The notes: generated by a model from the letters alone, not told the origin. Shown: positions 8,412-17,291, counted from the stretch's first letter. The stretch: DNA of 64,000 nucleotides from an uncultured Bacteroidota bacterium (GCA_903847585.1 CAINEC010000020.1:30753-94752); one strand, 5' to 3'. Numbers and translations are program-made.

Positions 8412-8930
8412 TTAGTATTCTTGCATATACCCCATCACATCAAACTCTTCTGCCATCAATTCTTTTTTCAAATACAATGGATGATGCGGATGTCCTTGTT
8501 TGGAAATAGCACCAACGCTTATCCATTTACTTTTGTGATCCTGTGAAAGCAAAATAATGTCTTTCAAGCAGGTTTTTAAAAAATCTCTTTTCTCAATTAA
8601 ATTTCCCCATGCCGCCCAAATAGGTGCATCGGGATATTGCCGAAATATTTTTTCAATCTCCAACATGTTTTGCTGATGAATCATTTTATTCAATCGCTTG
8701 TGAAGATCGTTTGGATTCGTTGCACGCTGGGGATAAACATTCAGCATGATCCATCCATCAAATTCATAATCCAACGCCCTGCGCGAAACAGCTGTTAAGG
8801 TATTATCTAATTTTTCTGGCGTGGCAGTACTCGGATTTATTCCAATACAGATCAAAGGTCTTTTCCCTTTCACCCCTAAAACAAATCTGTTTTTATTGGC
8901 CGTATCGTTTTTGTAAATCCAATTTTGCAC
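8412..8930 (-). CDS. DUF1643 family protein
   Basis: About 172 residues if a GTG at 8930 is used (VQNWIYKND...). A TTG at 8948 would add six residues, and there is no in-frame ATG before the middle of the protein. The DUF1643 signature is clear: FVLGVKGKRPLICIGINPSTA near the N-terminus, then LNVYPQRATNP, WAAWGN and the C-terminal HPHHPLYLKK. The family is widespread and often linked to phages or mobile DNA, but its activity is unknown. The original ATG appears to have been left behind in the truncated duplicate at 8997-9149, so this copy may be weakly translated or decaying. Confidence 0.75.
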   Translation of the reverse strand: MQNWIYKNDTANKNRFVLGVKGKRPLICIGINPSTATPEKLDNTLTAVSRRALDYEFDGWIMLNVYPQRATNPNDLHKRLNKMIHQQNMLEIEKIFRQYPDAPIWAAWGNLIEKRDFLKTCLKDIILLSQDHKSKWISVGAISKQGHPHHPLYLKKELMAEEFDVMGYMQEY

Positions 8931-9047
8931 GGGGTAAAAATAATTCAAAAAATGTATTGACCTCTCCCTCCCTCTCCAAAGGAGAGGTGATGTTATTTAA
9001 AGTCCCTCCTTCGTCGCGATGCTTCGCGAGGATATAGGGAGGTATAA
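8928..9047. repeat. Repeat-containing insert between the two DUF1643 copies
   Basis: Between the two 93-base direct copies (8829-8921 and 9048-9140) lies unrelated sequence. It carries CCTCTCC-AAA-GGAGAGG at 8971-8987 and a longer imperfect inverted repeat with CCCTCCT (9004-9010) and AGGGAGG (9036-9042) as arms, enclosing TCGCGATGCTTCGCGA. The first hairpin is the same type as those at 6422 and 6525, and the inner motif resembles the 18-base unit of the array at 8048. It encodes no protein. Confidence 0.6.
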
Positions 9048-9149
9048 ACTCGGATTGATTCCAATACAAATCAAAGGCCTTTTCCCTTTCACCCCTAAAA
9101 CAAATCTATTTTTATTGGCCGTATCGTTTTTGTAAATCCATTGCGACAT
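8997..9149 (-). pseudogene. Truncated 5' fragment of a DUF1643 gene
   Basis: The frame starts with ATG at 9149 (MSQWIYKND), the expected beginning for this family. It matches the intact copy through GKRPLICIGINPS and then runs into unrelated sequence (LYLPISS...) and stops after about 50 residues. Bases 9048-9140 match 8829-8921 at 89 of 93 positions. The product would lack almost the whole domain, so this is called a fragment. It holds the ATG and upstream region that the full-length copy lacks. Confidence 0.8.
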
Positions 9150-9202
9150 CCAGCTCAAAACATCAACTCCAATATCTATCGAGGTCAAATCATCAAATAG
9201 TT

Positions 9203-9250
9203 AAATTTTCAAATTGGCAAATCGTCACATTTTCAAATTAGCAAATTAAA
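9203..9250. repeat. Octamer array abutting the tyrS stop codon
   Basis: Six consecutive 8-base units (AAATTTTC, AAATTGGC, AAATCGTC, ACATTTTC, AAATTAGC, AAATTAAA) fill the space directly after the tyrS stop codon. They follow the same A[A/C]ATTNNC rule as the arrays at 8112 and 8377. Confidence 0.75.
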
Positions 9251-10540
9251 TCATTCCGCAATAATCAAATAATAATTCTTCTTTCCCTTCTGCACCAATA
9301 AATATTTATTATTCAATAATCCTTCTGCATTTACCGTAGCATTGATATCAGCAATCTTTTCTTTGTTGATACTTACACCACCAGCCTGAATCATCTTTCT
9401 TGCTTCGCCACGAGAAGGGAAGATCTGTGTTTTGTCGGATAAAAATTCAATTGCGTTAATGCCCACCGTTAGTTCTTCTTTCGAAAGCTTTACTTGAGGC
9501 ACTCCTTCAAATACGCTTAACAATGTTTCTTCATCTAACTTCTGTAAGGTATCCGTAGCTGCATTGCCAAATAAAATTTCAGAAGCATCTACAGCGCCTT
9601 GCCATGCTTCTTCCGAGTGAACAATGATGGTGACTTCTTTTGCTAATGCTTTTTGCAAAATGCGTAAGTGTGGAGCAGTAGCATGTTCTGCTTCTAACTT
9701 TTCAATTTCTTCTTTCGATAGCAACGTAAAAATGCGAATATATTTTCCTGCATCAGCATCGCTGGCGTTCAACCAAAATTGATAAAATTTATAAGGTGAA
9801 GTAAGCTTCGCATCCAACCAAACGTTCCCACTTTCACTCTTGCCAAACTTACTTCCGTCTGCTTTGGTAATTAGCGGACAAGTCAAGGCAAAGGCTTCAC
9901 CACCTTCCATACGGCGTATTAATTCTGTACCCGTTGTAATGTTTCCCCATTGATCAGAACCGCCCATCTGCACTTTTGCATTACTATTTTTATTCAAGTA
10001 GTAAAAGTCGTAACCCTGAATTAACTGATAACTAAATTCAGTAAACGAAATCCCTGTTTCTAATCGGTTTTGTACGCTGTCCTTCGACATCATATAGCTT
10101 ACTGTAATATGTTTTCCAACATCGCGAAGAAATCCTAATAAGCTAAACTCTTTAAACCAATCGTAGTTGTTGGTCATGATGGCTTTATTAGCACCGTTTT
10201 CGAAATCTAAAAATTTAGAAAGCTGTTTACGGATACACGCCACGTTATGATTTAATACTTCTTCTTTTAATTGCTTGCGCTCTTCTTTTTTTCCCGAAGG
10301 ATCACCCACCATTCCAGTTGCACCACCAACTAAAGCTATTGGTTGATGTCCGTTCACCTGCAAATGTTTTAAAAGCATAATCGGAACTAAATTTCCAACA
10401 TGCAACGATTCTGCTGTTGGATCAAAGCCCACATAAGCAGTTGTCATTTCTTTTGCAAATTGCTCTTTTGTTCCTGGCATCACATCGTGTATCATGCCTC
10501 GCCATTGTAATTCTTCTACGAAGTTTAATTTTTGACTCAT
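9251..10540 (-). CDS. tyrS: Tyrosyl-tRNA synthetase
   Basis: 429 residues, the full length for bacterial TyrRS. It charges tRNA-Tyr with tyrosine using ATP in the cytoplasm. The class I catalytic domain shows the HIGH-like HVGN at residues 47-50, the tyrosine-binding region [11 protein letters not shown] at about 172-182, the GGSDQWGN block at 193-200, and a KMSKS-equivalent KFGKS at 231-235. An S4-type RNA-binding domain occupies about residues 365-429. The -7 box 4 bases upstream of the ATG predicts a leaderless mRNA. An octamer array begins directly after the stop. Confidence 0.97.
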   Translation of the reverse strand: MSQKLNFVEELQWRGMIHDVMPGTKEQFAKEMTTAYVGFDPTAESLHVGNLVPIMLLKHLQVNGHQPIALVGGATGMVGDPSGKKEERKQLKEEVLNHNVACIRKQLSKFLDFENGANKAIMTNNYDWFKEFSLLGFLRDVGKHITVSYMMSKDSVQNRLETGISFTEFSYQLIQGYDFYYLNKNSNAKVQMGGSDQWGNITTGTELIRRMEGGEAFALTCPLITKADGSKFGKSESGNVWLDAKLTSPYKFYQFWLNASDADAGKYIRIFTLLSKEEIEKLEAEHATAPHLRILQKALAKEVTIIVHSEEAWQGAVDASEILFGNAATDTLQKLDEETLLSVFEGVPQVKLSKEELTVGINAIEFLSDKTQIFPSRGEARKMIQAGGVSINKEKIADINATVNAEGLLNNKYLLVQKGKKNYYLIIAE

Positions 10541-10544
10541 ACTG

Positions 10545-10552
10545 CAAAGATA
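10545..10552 (-). promoter_or_regulatory. -7 promoter box of tyrS, leaderless spacing
   Basis: CAAAGATA reads TATCTTTG on the minus strand, a perfect TAnnTTTG box, ending 4 bases before the tyrS ATG. Confidence 0.7.
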
Positions 10553-10655
10553 ATTACACCTCGCTTTCTGACAACTTCTAACAGGCTAATGACATTCCCT
10601 TTATTAACAAGCGATTTTTAAAACACGGTTGTTAGGTTAAGTGGAAAATATCTAT

Positions 10656-10663
10656 CACTTTTG
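10656..10663 (+). promoter_or_regulatory. Variant -7 box upstream of the epimerase gene
   Basis: CACTTTTG differs from TAnnTTTG at the first base only and ends 5 bases before the ATG at 10669. The same spacing occurs at other genes in this window, which supports the call. Confidence 0.4.
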
Positions 10664-10668
10664 CGGGT

Positions 10669-11643
10669 ATGATACTCATTACAGGTGGAACAGGACTGGT
10701 AGGGGCGCGACTTATTCACGAGTATGCGCAACGAGGAGTGAAGGTACGTGCGCTTCGTCGTGGGAATGGTATTGGGAATTTAAAGCACTATACTGGCTGG
10801 GAATCATTTGTAGAGTGGGTGCAAGGCGATGTGCTTGATATAGATTCATTAGAAAATGCATTACAAGGCGTTTCACATGTGATTCATTGTGCTAACGTCG
10901 TTTCTTTTGATCCGAAGGATTATGCCCTCATGATGAAAGTGAATGTGGAAGGAACTGCCAATATGGTTAACCTGTCGCTTGAATGTGGACATATCACTTG
11001 CTTTACGCATGTGAGCTCCGTGGCTACATTAGGTCGTGTGGCCGATGCAGGCGAATTAGATGAGCACAGCGATTGGATTGCTGGTAAACATAATTCTGTG
11101 TATGCCATCAGTAAATTCAACGCTGAGCGCGAAGTATGGCGTGCACATGCCGAAGGATTGCCCGTGAATATGGTGAACCCATCTATTATTTTAGGTCCCG
11201 GAAATTGGAAGACGGATAGCTCTTCCTTATTCATGAAAATAAAAAACAAGTTTCCATTCTATACTGAAGGCATTAGTGGATTTGTCGGAGTAGGTGATGT
11301 TGCGAAGGCTATCATTGCATTAAATGAAAGTACTATCAATGGTGAGCGTTATATTTTAAATGCAGCTAATATTTCCTTCCAAGATTTGTTTAATCAGATT
11401 GCAGCAGCACTGAACGTAAAAGCTCCATCTATCAAAGTTCCTTTCGTGCTTTCACAGATGATCTGGCGATTAGAATGGATGCGCTATAAAGTAACAGGAC
11501 GAAAACCGTTTATCACAAAGGAGACTGCATATTCTGCACATCAGAAAAGATATTATAACGGCGCTAAAATCAACAAGGATTTAAATTTTCAATATACTCC
11601 GTTATCAGAAGTGATTATGTCGGTTTGCGCAAGTTTAAAATAA
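10669..11643 (+). CDS. NAD-dependent epimerase/dehydratase (extended SDR)
   Basis: 324 residues. The Rossmann motif GGTGLVG at residues 6-12 binds NAD(P), and the catalytic YxxxK is Y145AISK149 with a preceding THVSS at 113-117. This matches the extended short-chain dehydrogenase/reductase family that includes dihydroflavonol reductase- and 3-beta-HSD-like enzymes. The C-terminal half, which sets substrate choice, does not let me name a substrate. It stands alone on its strand, divergent from tyrS. Its TAA directly abuts the stop codon of the convergent DUF983 gene, without a single spacer base. Confidence 0.88.
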   Translation: MILITGGTGLVGARLIHEYAQRGVKVRALRRGNGIGNLKHYTGWESFVEWVQGDVLDIDSLENALQGVSHVIHCANVVSFDPKDYALMMKVNVEGTANMVNLSLECGHITCFTHVSSVATLGRVADAGELDEHSDWIAGKHNSVYAISKFNAEREVWRAHAEGLPVNMVNPSIILGPGNWKTDSSSLFMKIKNKFPFYTEGISGFVGVGDVAKAIIALNESTINGERYILNAANISFQDLFNQIAAALNVKAPSIKVPFVLSQMIWRLEWMRYKVTGRKPFITKETAYSAHQKRYYNGAKINKDLNFQYTPLSEVIMSVCASLK

Positions 11644-12042
11644 CTACGCTGCCTTTTTTGCTCTCACTTCCTTCTGAATTTCTGGTTTAAACTTAATAAA
11701 GAAATTAAGCCAAATCACTCTTGATGTTCTGAATGTCCATGGTGCCAACCCCAACAAAACAAGCGTCAATGCAATGATGTAAGTAAGTGCATCAAACGAA
11801 GGAAACAAAACAATATACGCTACAAAAACAGAAACGGCTATGGCTACCGTTAGTGCATAGCTCACATACATGGCGCCGTAGTAATATCCAGGCTCTCTTT
11901 CATAATCTAGTTCACATTTGTCGCATGAGTGTTTCATGTTCGTAATGTTTTTCAAATCGTAAGAGCTTTTGTTAGCATAAATATCGCCTTCTAAACAACG
12001 AGGACATTTATGATTAAAAATGGAGTATAACTTAGCAATCAT
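11644..12042 (-). CDS. DUF983 membrane protein with zinc-ribbon-like N-terminus
   Basis: 132 residues from the ATG at 12042; a longer frame to 12099 begins with TTG and is less likely. The N-terminus has CPRCLEGDIY followed by CDKCELDY, two CxxC pairs that can bind zinc. GYYYGAMYVSYALT and two hydrophobic helices follow, ending with a basic tail, which is the DUF983 pattern. Function is unknown; the family is common in Bacteroidota and Proteobacteria. The stop codon touches that of the epimerase gene. Confidence 0.82.
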   Translation of the reverse strand: MIAKLYSIFNHKCPRCLEGDIYANKSSYDLKNITNMKHSCDKCELDYEREPGYYYGAMYVSYALTVAIAVSVFVAYIVLFPSFDALTYIIALTLVLLGLAPWTFRTSRVIWLNFFIKFKPEIQKEVRAKKAA

Positions 12043-12130
12043 TTTTATAAATATTGATAGAGCAAATTTCTTAATTCGATAAATTGTTTTCAGTGACAAT
12101 TATCACTTTGCCCATTGTTAAAAATTAGTT

Positions 12131-12610
12131 TTAAGATTTTGTTGCTTTGCTTAATTCCTGAAAGAATAATTCATCATGAATGCTCAGTAAATATTTCTTC
12201 TTATCCGTGGTAAGCAACACAAGGTTTTTATTGTTTCCAGTATAGCGATGATGTCTTCCTAATTTGTTCGACGTAAACAATCCGTAATAACCAAACAAGC
12301 CTCCCGATCCAAATAAGCGCATGCTATAACCCGGCTCCGTTCGCTCGATATTTTTTATGGAAGCTAGATTTATTTTAATTGCACTAATTGGTCGATGAAT
12401 AAGTAGCTTTTCATTGGTGATTTCATACGAAGTAGGGTGAAGCAACCATGCAACTAAATAAGTGATGAAAAGAAAAAAACTCGTTAATGTAAGTATGACA
12501 TTATTATTATTTACTACGTAATATTGTGCAATTAACATCACAAAAGGAATCGCAATAACTAATGCTGAAATAATTTTTGTGGTAAGATCGAATTCTAATT
12601 TTTGCTTCAT
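12131..12610 (-). CDS. Membrane-anchored bacterial PH-domain protein
   Basis: 159 residues. Two hydrophobic segments (about residues 12-32 and 38-56) are followed by a soluble domain beginning YEITNEKLLIHRP and containing the block RLFGSGGLFGYYGLF and NLVLLTTDKKKYLLS, the pattern of bacterial PH-domain (DUF304-like) proteins. The domain should face the cytoplasm. Function is unknown. A weak terminator separates it from the upstream HU/SPOR gene. Confidence 0.72.
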   Translation of the reverse strand: MKQKLEFDLTTKIISALVIAIPFVMLIAQYYVVNNNNVILTLTSFFLFITYLVAWLLHPTSYEITNEKLLIHRPISAIKINLASIKNIERTEPGYSMRLFGSGGLFGYYGLFTSNKLGRHHRYTGNNKNLVLLTTDKKKYLLSIHDELFFQELSKATKS

Positions 12611-12621
12611 TTTATTGGTAT

Positions 12622-12651
12622 AAAAAAACCATAAACATAATTGATGGTTTT
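12622..12651 (-). terminator. Weak intrinsic terminator after the HU/SPOR gene
   Basis: On the minus strand, AAAACCAT (12651-12644) pairs with ATGGTTTT (12632-12625), followed by further T's down to 12622. The stem is short and A/T-rich, so efficiency is uncertain. Confidence 0.45.
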
Positions 12652-12675
12652 AAGGTATTAGGTTTTTAGGTGATT

Positions 12676-13893
12676 TTATTTTTTATAAATCCAGGCATTT
12701 TTTTCATAGGTTGCCTGAATAGTTTGAAGAGCAGCTTGTAATTCAGCTTCGCTATTAGCGCTTGCTAAACTTACTACCCATCTTCCTTTCTTATTCTTTC
12801 CCGCAATGGCAGCTTGATATCCGTCGGCTTGTGCTTGCTTCACATAGTTAAGTGCATTCGACTTTACAGAAAAAACACCACCAATTACATTGTATTTCTT
12901 TAATCGTACTTTTTTACTTTTTTCTTCTTTAGTTGTTTTAACTTCTTTTTTTTCTGATTTTTCTTTCTTCTCTACTACAACTTTAGTTTCTTTTATGGTT
13001 GTATTTTCAACTTCAGTTTTTACTTTCTTAACTTCTTTTGAAGTAATATTTTCAACAGATTCTCCTGCTAAAATTGCTTTTGTTTTCTCTTCTACTTCTT
13101 TGTCGAATGCATCTTGTAATGCCTTCGCTGTCTCTTCAATCATTTTCTGATTAAAGGAGTCATTCTTACTATCAACATCAGTTGTATTTACTTCTGGCTG
13201 CGTATTTTCAACTGGAAGTTCAACTGTTTTAGTATCATCTTTCTTTTCCTTCGGAAGATCAGTTGTCTTGATTTCATTCGGAACCGGAACACTTATAATA
13301 TTTCCTAAGTTATTGTTTAAGGTATGAACTACACGAGGATTAAAAATCATAATTGCCAATACTGCAGCTGCAGGTACTAACTCAATAATTTTCCAAAGTT
13401 TCGTGCGTTTTTTAGGTCCTTTTGTAACTGTATTATTTTCTCCTTTAACAACTTCCATCGCAGCTTCTTCTCGCTTAATTGCTGGAGAATGTATCGATGT
13501 CATTCCGAAAGTTGAAAGCAAAAAGTTGGAGTTGGTCTCAGGTTCAAATTGTAGATGCTTTTCCATATCCATCGAAAGCGTTCCTACTTCTTCAATACTA
13601 ATTTGCTCTCCTAATGCCAGCTTTCTGAAAACATCATCAACATAAGCACTGATTACTTCATTTGCTTCGTGATAGGTAATATTTTCTTCCTGACTAATGT
13701 AATGCGCTAATAATCCATCGTTAGTTCGTAAGCTTGAATTGAAAGCTACTTTCTTTGATGGCGGTGTAAATGTATGTTGTGAGGGATTTAAAAAAGTAGA
13801 TCGCGTATTAGATACGAAACCTCCTAATCCTGGAATGATTACACAATCATTGGTAAATAAAAGTTCACAAATGTATTGGTCAGGTCTTACCAT
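12676..13893 (-). CDS. HU (CCDC81-type) plus SPOR domain membrane protein
   Basis: 405 residues from the ATG at 13893 (MVRPDQYICELLF). A longer frame to 13941 would start upstream of the promoter-like box at 13912-13919, so it is disfavoured. In order: an HU-like CCDC81 domain (about 1-125, with FVSNTRSTFLNPS), one membrane helix (about 169-188), a Lys/Glu-rich low-complexity region and a C-terminal SPOR domain (about 335-405) of the type that binds glycan strands lacking stem peptides. The layout places the HU-like part in the cytoplasm and SPOR in the periplasm, at septal or remodelled peptidoglycan. Whether the HU part still binds DNA is unknown. Confidence 0.8.
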   Translation of the reverse strand: MVRPDQYICELLFTNDCVIIPGLGGFVSNTRSTFLNPSQHTFTPPSKKVAFNSSLRTNDGLLAHYISQEENITYHEANEVISAYVDDVFRKLALGEQISIEEVGTLSMDMEKHLQFEPETNSNFLLSTFGMTSIHSPAIKREEAAMEVVKGENNTVTKGPKKRTKLWKIIELVPAAAVLAIMIFNPRVVHTLNNNLGNIISVPVPNEIKTTDLPKEKKDDTKTVELPVENTQPEVNTTDVDSKNDSFNQKMIEETAKALQDAFDKEVEEKTKAILAGESVENITSKEVKKVKTEVENTTIKETKVVVEKKEKSEKKEVKTTKEEKSKKVRLKKYNVIGGVFSVKSNALNYVKQAQADGYQAAIAGKNKKGRWVVSLASANSEAELQAALQTIQATYEKNAWIYKK

Positions 13894-13911
13894 GGGGTAA
13901 ATATTGGAATA

Positions 13912-13919
13912 CGAAGATA
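13912..13919 (-). promoter_or_regulatory. Variant -7 box (TATCTTCG) of the HU/SPOR gene
   Basis: CGAAGATA reads TATCTTCG on the minus strand, one base off TAnnTTTG, 18 bases before the ATG at 13893. The same TTCG variant appears before leuS and the YeiH-family gene. Confidence 0.4.
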
Positions 13920-13977
13920 GCAGAAAGTTCCCTACCAACAAGGGTTATTAACAATCAAACTTGTAAATAACTAGTAA

Positions 13978-14703
13978 TTAAAGGCTTTTAAGTCGTGATA
14001 AGTCCTCAGGAGTATCAATTGCCACCGTATTTTCGATCGTTTCAGCCGTTCTGATGATGTACCCATTCTCTAACCAACGCAGCTGTTCTAACGATTCTGC
14101 CATCTCTAAAACACCTTGTTTTAGTTGCGTGAGCTCAGGAAGAATAGCCGACTGGTATCCATAAATTCCGATATGCTTGTAGTAAGTACCATGGTTCAGC
14201 CAATCGTTTATGTCAATGCCTTTTTGAAATGGTATTGGCTGTCGACTAAAATATAATGCATTGCCAGTATTTCCTAAAACAACTTTCGGCGAGTTGATAT
14301 TGGTAAGCTCTTCTATCGAATCAATTTTTTTAACCAGCGTTGCGATAGGGGCTCCATTTTTCAAAAGTGATGCTATCGCGTTAATCTGAGTTGGTTGTAT
14401 GTATGGCTCGTCGCCTTGAATATTTACAACTGCGGTCCAATCTCCTTTAAATAATTGTAATGCTTCAGCACAACGATCAGTTCCACTCGGATGATTTTCA
14501 GAAGTCAAAACTACATGTCCTCCAAAGTCTCTAACGGCCTTGGCTATACGATTATCGTCAGTAGCGATTACAACATCATCTAAATCGGCTTTTAAGGCTT
14601 GCTCATAAACGCGTTGAATCATTGGTTTGCCATCAATATTGACTAATGGCTTACCCGGAAAGCGAGTCGATGCGTAACGTGCTGGAATAATTCCTAAAAT
14701 CAT
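13978..14703 (-). CDS. kdsB: 3-deoxy-manno-octulosonate cytidylyltransferase (CMP-Kdo synthetase)
   Basis: 241 residues, full family length. It activates Kdo with CTP to give CMP-Kdo for the inner core of lipopolysaccharide. The nucleotide-binding start IPARYASTRFPGKPL, the VVIATDDNRI block, SGTDRCAEAL and NIQGDEPYI are all present and characteristic. It lies 2 bases downstream of the large T9SS gene and probably shares its transcript. The protein is cytoplasmic. Confidence 0.96.
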   Translation of the reverse strand: MILGIIPARYASTRFPGKPLVNIDGKPMIQRVYEQALKADLDDVVIATDDNRIAKAVRDFGGHVVLTSENHPSGTDRCAEALQLFKGDWTAVVNIQGDEPYIQPTQINAIASLLKNGAPIATLVKKIDSIEELTNINSPKVVLGNTGNALYFSRQPIPFQKGIDINDWLNHGTYYKHIGIYGYQSAILPELTQLKQGVLEMAESLEQLRWLENGYIIRTAETIENTVAIDTPEDLSRLKSL

Positions 14704-14705
14704 TT

Positions 14706-17291
14706 TTATCGAATTAATTCTATTGTTCCATTGATATTTCTTGGAAGTAATTCTCCAGTAGCGGATGTTTCATAAACAGTGCAGATGAAGAAGTAAACGC
14801 CCGCAGGAGCTTCTTCGCCATTGTTGTTTTTCTTACCGTTCCAGTTAATATCAATATCCGTAGTTTCAAACATTAATGCACCCCAGCGATTGAATACTTT
14901 AAACGTAACGTCTTGCACATCGCGATAAGGAAGAATAGGATGATAGAGATCGTTTATGTTATCAGCATTCGGAGTGAAAACATTCGGCAATTCATATGTT
15001 GGACAAGGATCAATGCATAACGTATCCGAACTTAAACTGATATTACCAGTTGTGTCAATAGCTGTTAGATAATAACACCCAGCAATAGAAATAGGGTTGT
15101 TGTAGATGTAGCTGCCATTCAATCCGGTTTCAGTAGAAATTAATGCATAAGTGTTTTGTATCGCTCCTTTGAAATATAAATTCACTTTTTCAATATCGCT
15201 TCCGCAAGTTAAATCAGTCGACCAATTAATAGTATCCGTTAAGTTTAAACAATTTCCATTAATCGTAATACTCGGTGCGCAAGGAGCAACATTGTCTAAC
15301 GGCGTTGCACATCCGATTTGTGATTTATTGATAATCGGATTAATCAAGCCTGTGTCTAAATAACTCCCATATGATTTTACATAATAACAATATTCAACTC
15401 CATTGGTCAGACTATCATCCGTATAAGTGTTTGTAGTACTGTTGCCAATCAAATTAAAAATTCCAGGACTATCTTCTCTGTAAATTTCATACGAAGAATT
15501 ATTCCACGGCACATTCACGCTCCAGTTAAGTGTGTTTTGTTCGTCGGATGGAGTTACACGCAAATACATACTTGTTGCTTGTTGTGTATTTCCAATCAAG
15601 AACGAATTGCCTGGTGTTTCGTTGGAAAATGCTATGCGATACGTATACGAAGAATCTACCGTGTTTAATCCTAAATCTGTATAAGTAGTATCGTTCAAAT
15701 TGGTTTTTGAAACTATGTCTGTAAATGCTCCATTTCCAGATTTGCGTTGTAATACGTATTTGAATGGACCAGGAGTTTGCGTGAAATCAAGATTGGTTGG
15801 TTTGCCCCAAGCCACATATATTTCCCCGTTATTGTTGGATGTCGTATTGACATCAACGTTAGTAATAATCGGTAAATCTCTGATGAGCGTTCCGCAGAAT
15901 TCAATTGAAGCGTAGCTTTCGGCGCCATCAGGATAAATAGCTATTACCATATAGCAATATTGCACGGCAGGCGCTAAGCCAACTCCGTTATTATCGTCTG
16001 TAAATGTGGTATTGTAAAATCCGTTTGTTTGTCCAATGAAACTATACCCAGTATAAGAAGGAACTCCTGTTTCACACTGCGAAGGAGTAAATCCGTAAGA
16101 ACCCTGTCGGCGATAAACTTTGTATCCGATAGCTTGCCCACATAAACTGGTATCCCAATTTAACACTAAACTATTTCCTAACGGCGTTGCATATGGGTTT
16201 TTAGGTGACGGCCCTACAACGGTAATCGACATCGTTTCTAAATCGACTAATTGTACATTCGTATTATTGTCAATTGCTTTAAACACCACTGTGTATTTCG
16301 ACTTGCGAACATGCGAGCAGTCCGTATTCCAGTTGAATACTCCATTGTTAATTCCCACTGCTGGTGTTGATGTAAATGTTGCGGGATTATTGGCTGTAAC
16401 AAATGGACCTCCTGATGCGGTTAATGTGATTAATTCGTTATTTGGTTCACCAACATTAACGGTAAAGTTTAATACAGTTCCTGCTTCAACACATGTGTCG
16501 TTAATAGCCGTAATAATTGGAGGCTGATTCACTGGAGGATAAATCGTGATTTGCATATCGCGCGTCACATATCCAATATTAAAAGTTCCAATGCCAGGTA
16601 AGTTTCTCCACTCACGAATAATCATTGCTACGTTGTATTCACCAACTAAAATAGGACTATCCCAAATTAAATCGCCCGTAATACTGTCTAGCGTAAATGA
16701 GTTGTTAGCGGCAGGATAAGAGAATGTTGGAATTACTTGTCCTCCCAATCCTTTGCATTTCACTAACTCATACGACAAACTATCGCCATCGGGATCAAAT
16801 GCATTTGGATTATGAAGGAATATTTGTCCTACTGCTCCATTATCAATGGGAGGTTGTAATAAATTCGGCGAACTATTATTTAAAATTGCTGGAGAGATGA
16901 CCAACTTTGTTTCAACGTAAAATGCAATGTTCACAGAGCCGGGCATATTGACTACATCGGCATTTCTGTTTTCATCTAAAAAATACATAGTATAACTGCC
17001 ACTTCCAGGATAAGTATGCGTGCCTACATAAATATTTTTCTGAATATCAGGACCAACATTGGGAGTAATACTCTGACGAGGAATCGTATCTCTTGTTCCA
17101 TCGCCCCACCAGAATTCTAATTCAGGTCGGTCGGCAGGACTTGATGACTTCGTATAAGTAACAATTTTTACTTCGTAGAATAAATTGGAAATTTTGCGGT
17201 AAGTAATTTCACCTGCACGATTATGCGTTGCATAAAGCATCGATGAAATCAAACAGAAGGAAACAATGAAAAAGAGCTTTAGTAGACGCAC
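14706..17291 (-). CDS. Large secreted Ig/FN3-like protein with T9SS type B (gliding-motility C-terminal) domain
   Basis: 861 residues starting with GTG at 17291. An N-terminal hydrophobic export signal ends near SSMLYA. The body consists of Ig/cadherin-like and fibronectin III-like beta domains (for example PPIITAINDTCVEAG near residue 255 and repeated YCYYV or YTYRI strands). The C-terminus is a gliding-motility-associated CHU_C domain starting ELPNVFTPNADNINDLYHP and containing FNRWGALMFET and GVYFFICTV, the type B T9SS sorting signal. It should be exported to the cell surface, probably as an adhesin or structural protein. It lies between mqnC and kdsB on the same strand. Confidence 0.88.
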   Translation of the reverse strand: MRLLKLFFIVSFCLISSMLYATHNRAGEITYRKISNLFYEVKIVTYTKSSSPADRPELEFWWGDGTRDTIPRQSITPNVGPDIQKNIYVGTHTYPGSGSYTMYFLDENRNADVVNMPGSVNIAFYVETKLVISPAILNNSSPNLLQPPIDNGAVGQIFLHNPNAFDPDGDSLSYELVKCKGLGGQVIPTFSYPAANNSFTLDSITGDLIWDSPILVGEYNVAMIIREWRNLPGIGTFNIGYVTRDMQITIYPPVNQPPIITAINDTCVEAGTVLNFTVNVGEPNNELITLTASGGPFVTANNPATFTSTPAVGINNGVFNWNTDCSHVRKSKYTVVFKAIDNNTNVQLVDLETMSITVVGPSPKNPYATPLGNSLVLNWDTSLCGQAIGYKVYRRQGSYGFTPSQCETGVPSYTGYSFIGQTNGFYNTTFTDDNNGVGLAPAVQYCYMVIAIYPDGAESYASIEFCGTLIRDLPIITNVDVNTTSNNNGEIYVAWGKPTNLDFTQTPGPFKYVLQRKSGNGAFTDIVSKTNLNDTTYTDLGLNTVDSSYTYRIAFSNETPGNSFLIGNTQQATSMYLRVTPSDEQNTLNWSVNVPWNNSSYEIYREDSPGIFNLIGNSTTNTYTDDSLTNGVEYCYYVKSYGSYLDTGLINPIINKSQIGCATPLDNVAPCAPSITINGNCLNLTDTINWSTDLTCGSDIEKVNLYFKGAIQNTYALISTETGLNGSYIYNNPISIAGCYYLTAIDTTGNISLSSDTLCIDPCPTYELPNVFTPNADNINDLYHPILPYRDVQDVTFKVFNRWGALMFETTDIDINWNGKKNNNGEEAPAGVYFFICTVYETSATGELLPRNINGTIELIR

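Noticed and set aside
12890..13150. Plus-strand 86-residue frame inside the HU/SPOR gene
   Set aside because: It is the antisense shadow of the Lys/Glu-rich region; the Ser/Phe-rich translation is the expected complement of AAR and GAR codons.
16120..16527. Plus-strand 135-residue frame opposite the T9SS type B gene
   Set aside because: Antisense of a well-supported gene, with no promoter, signal or family features.
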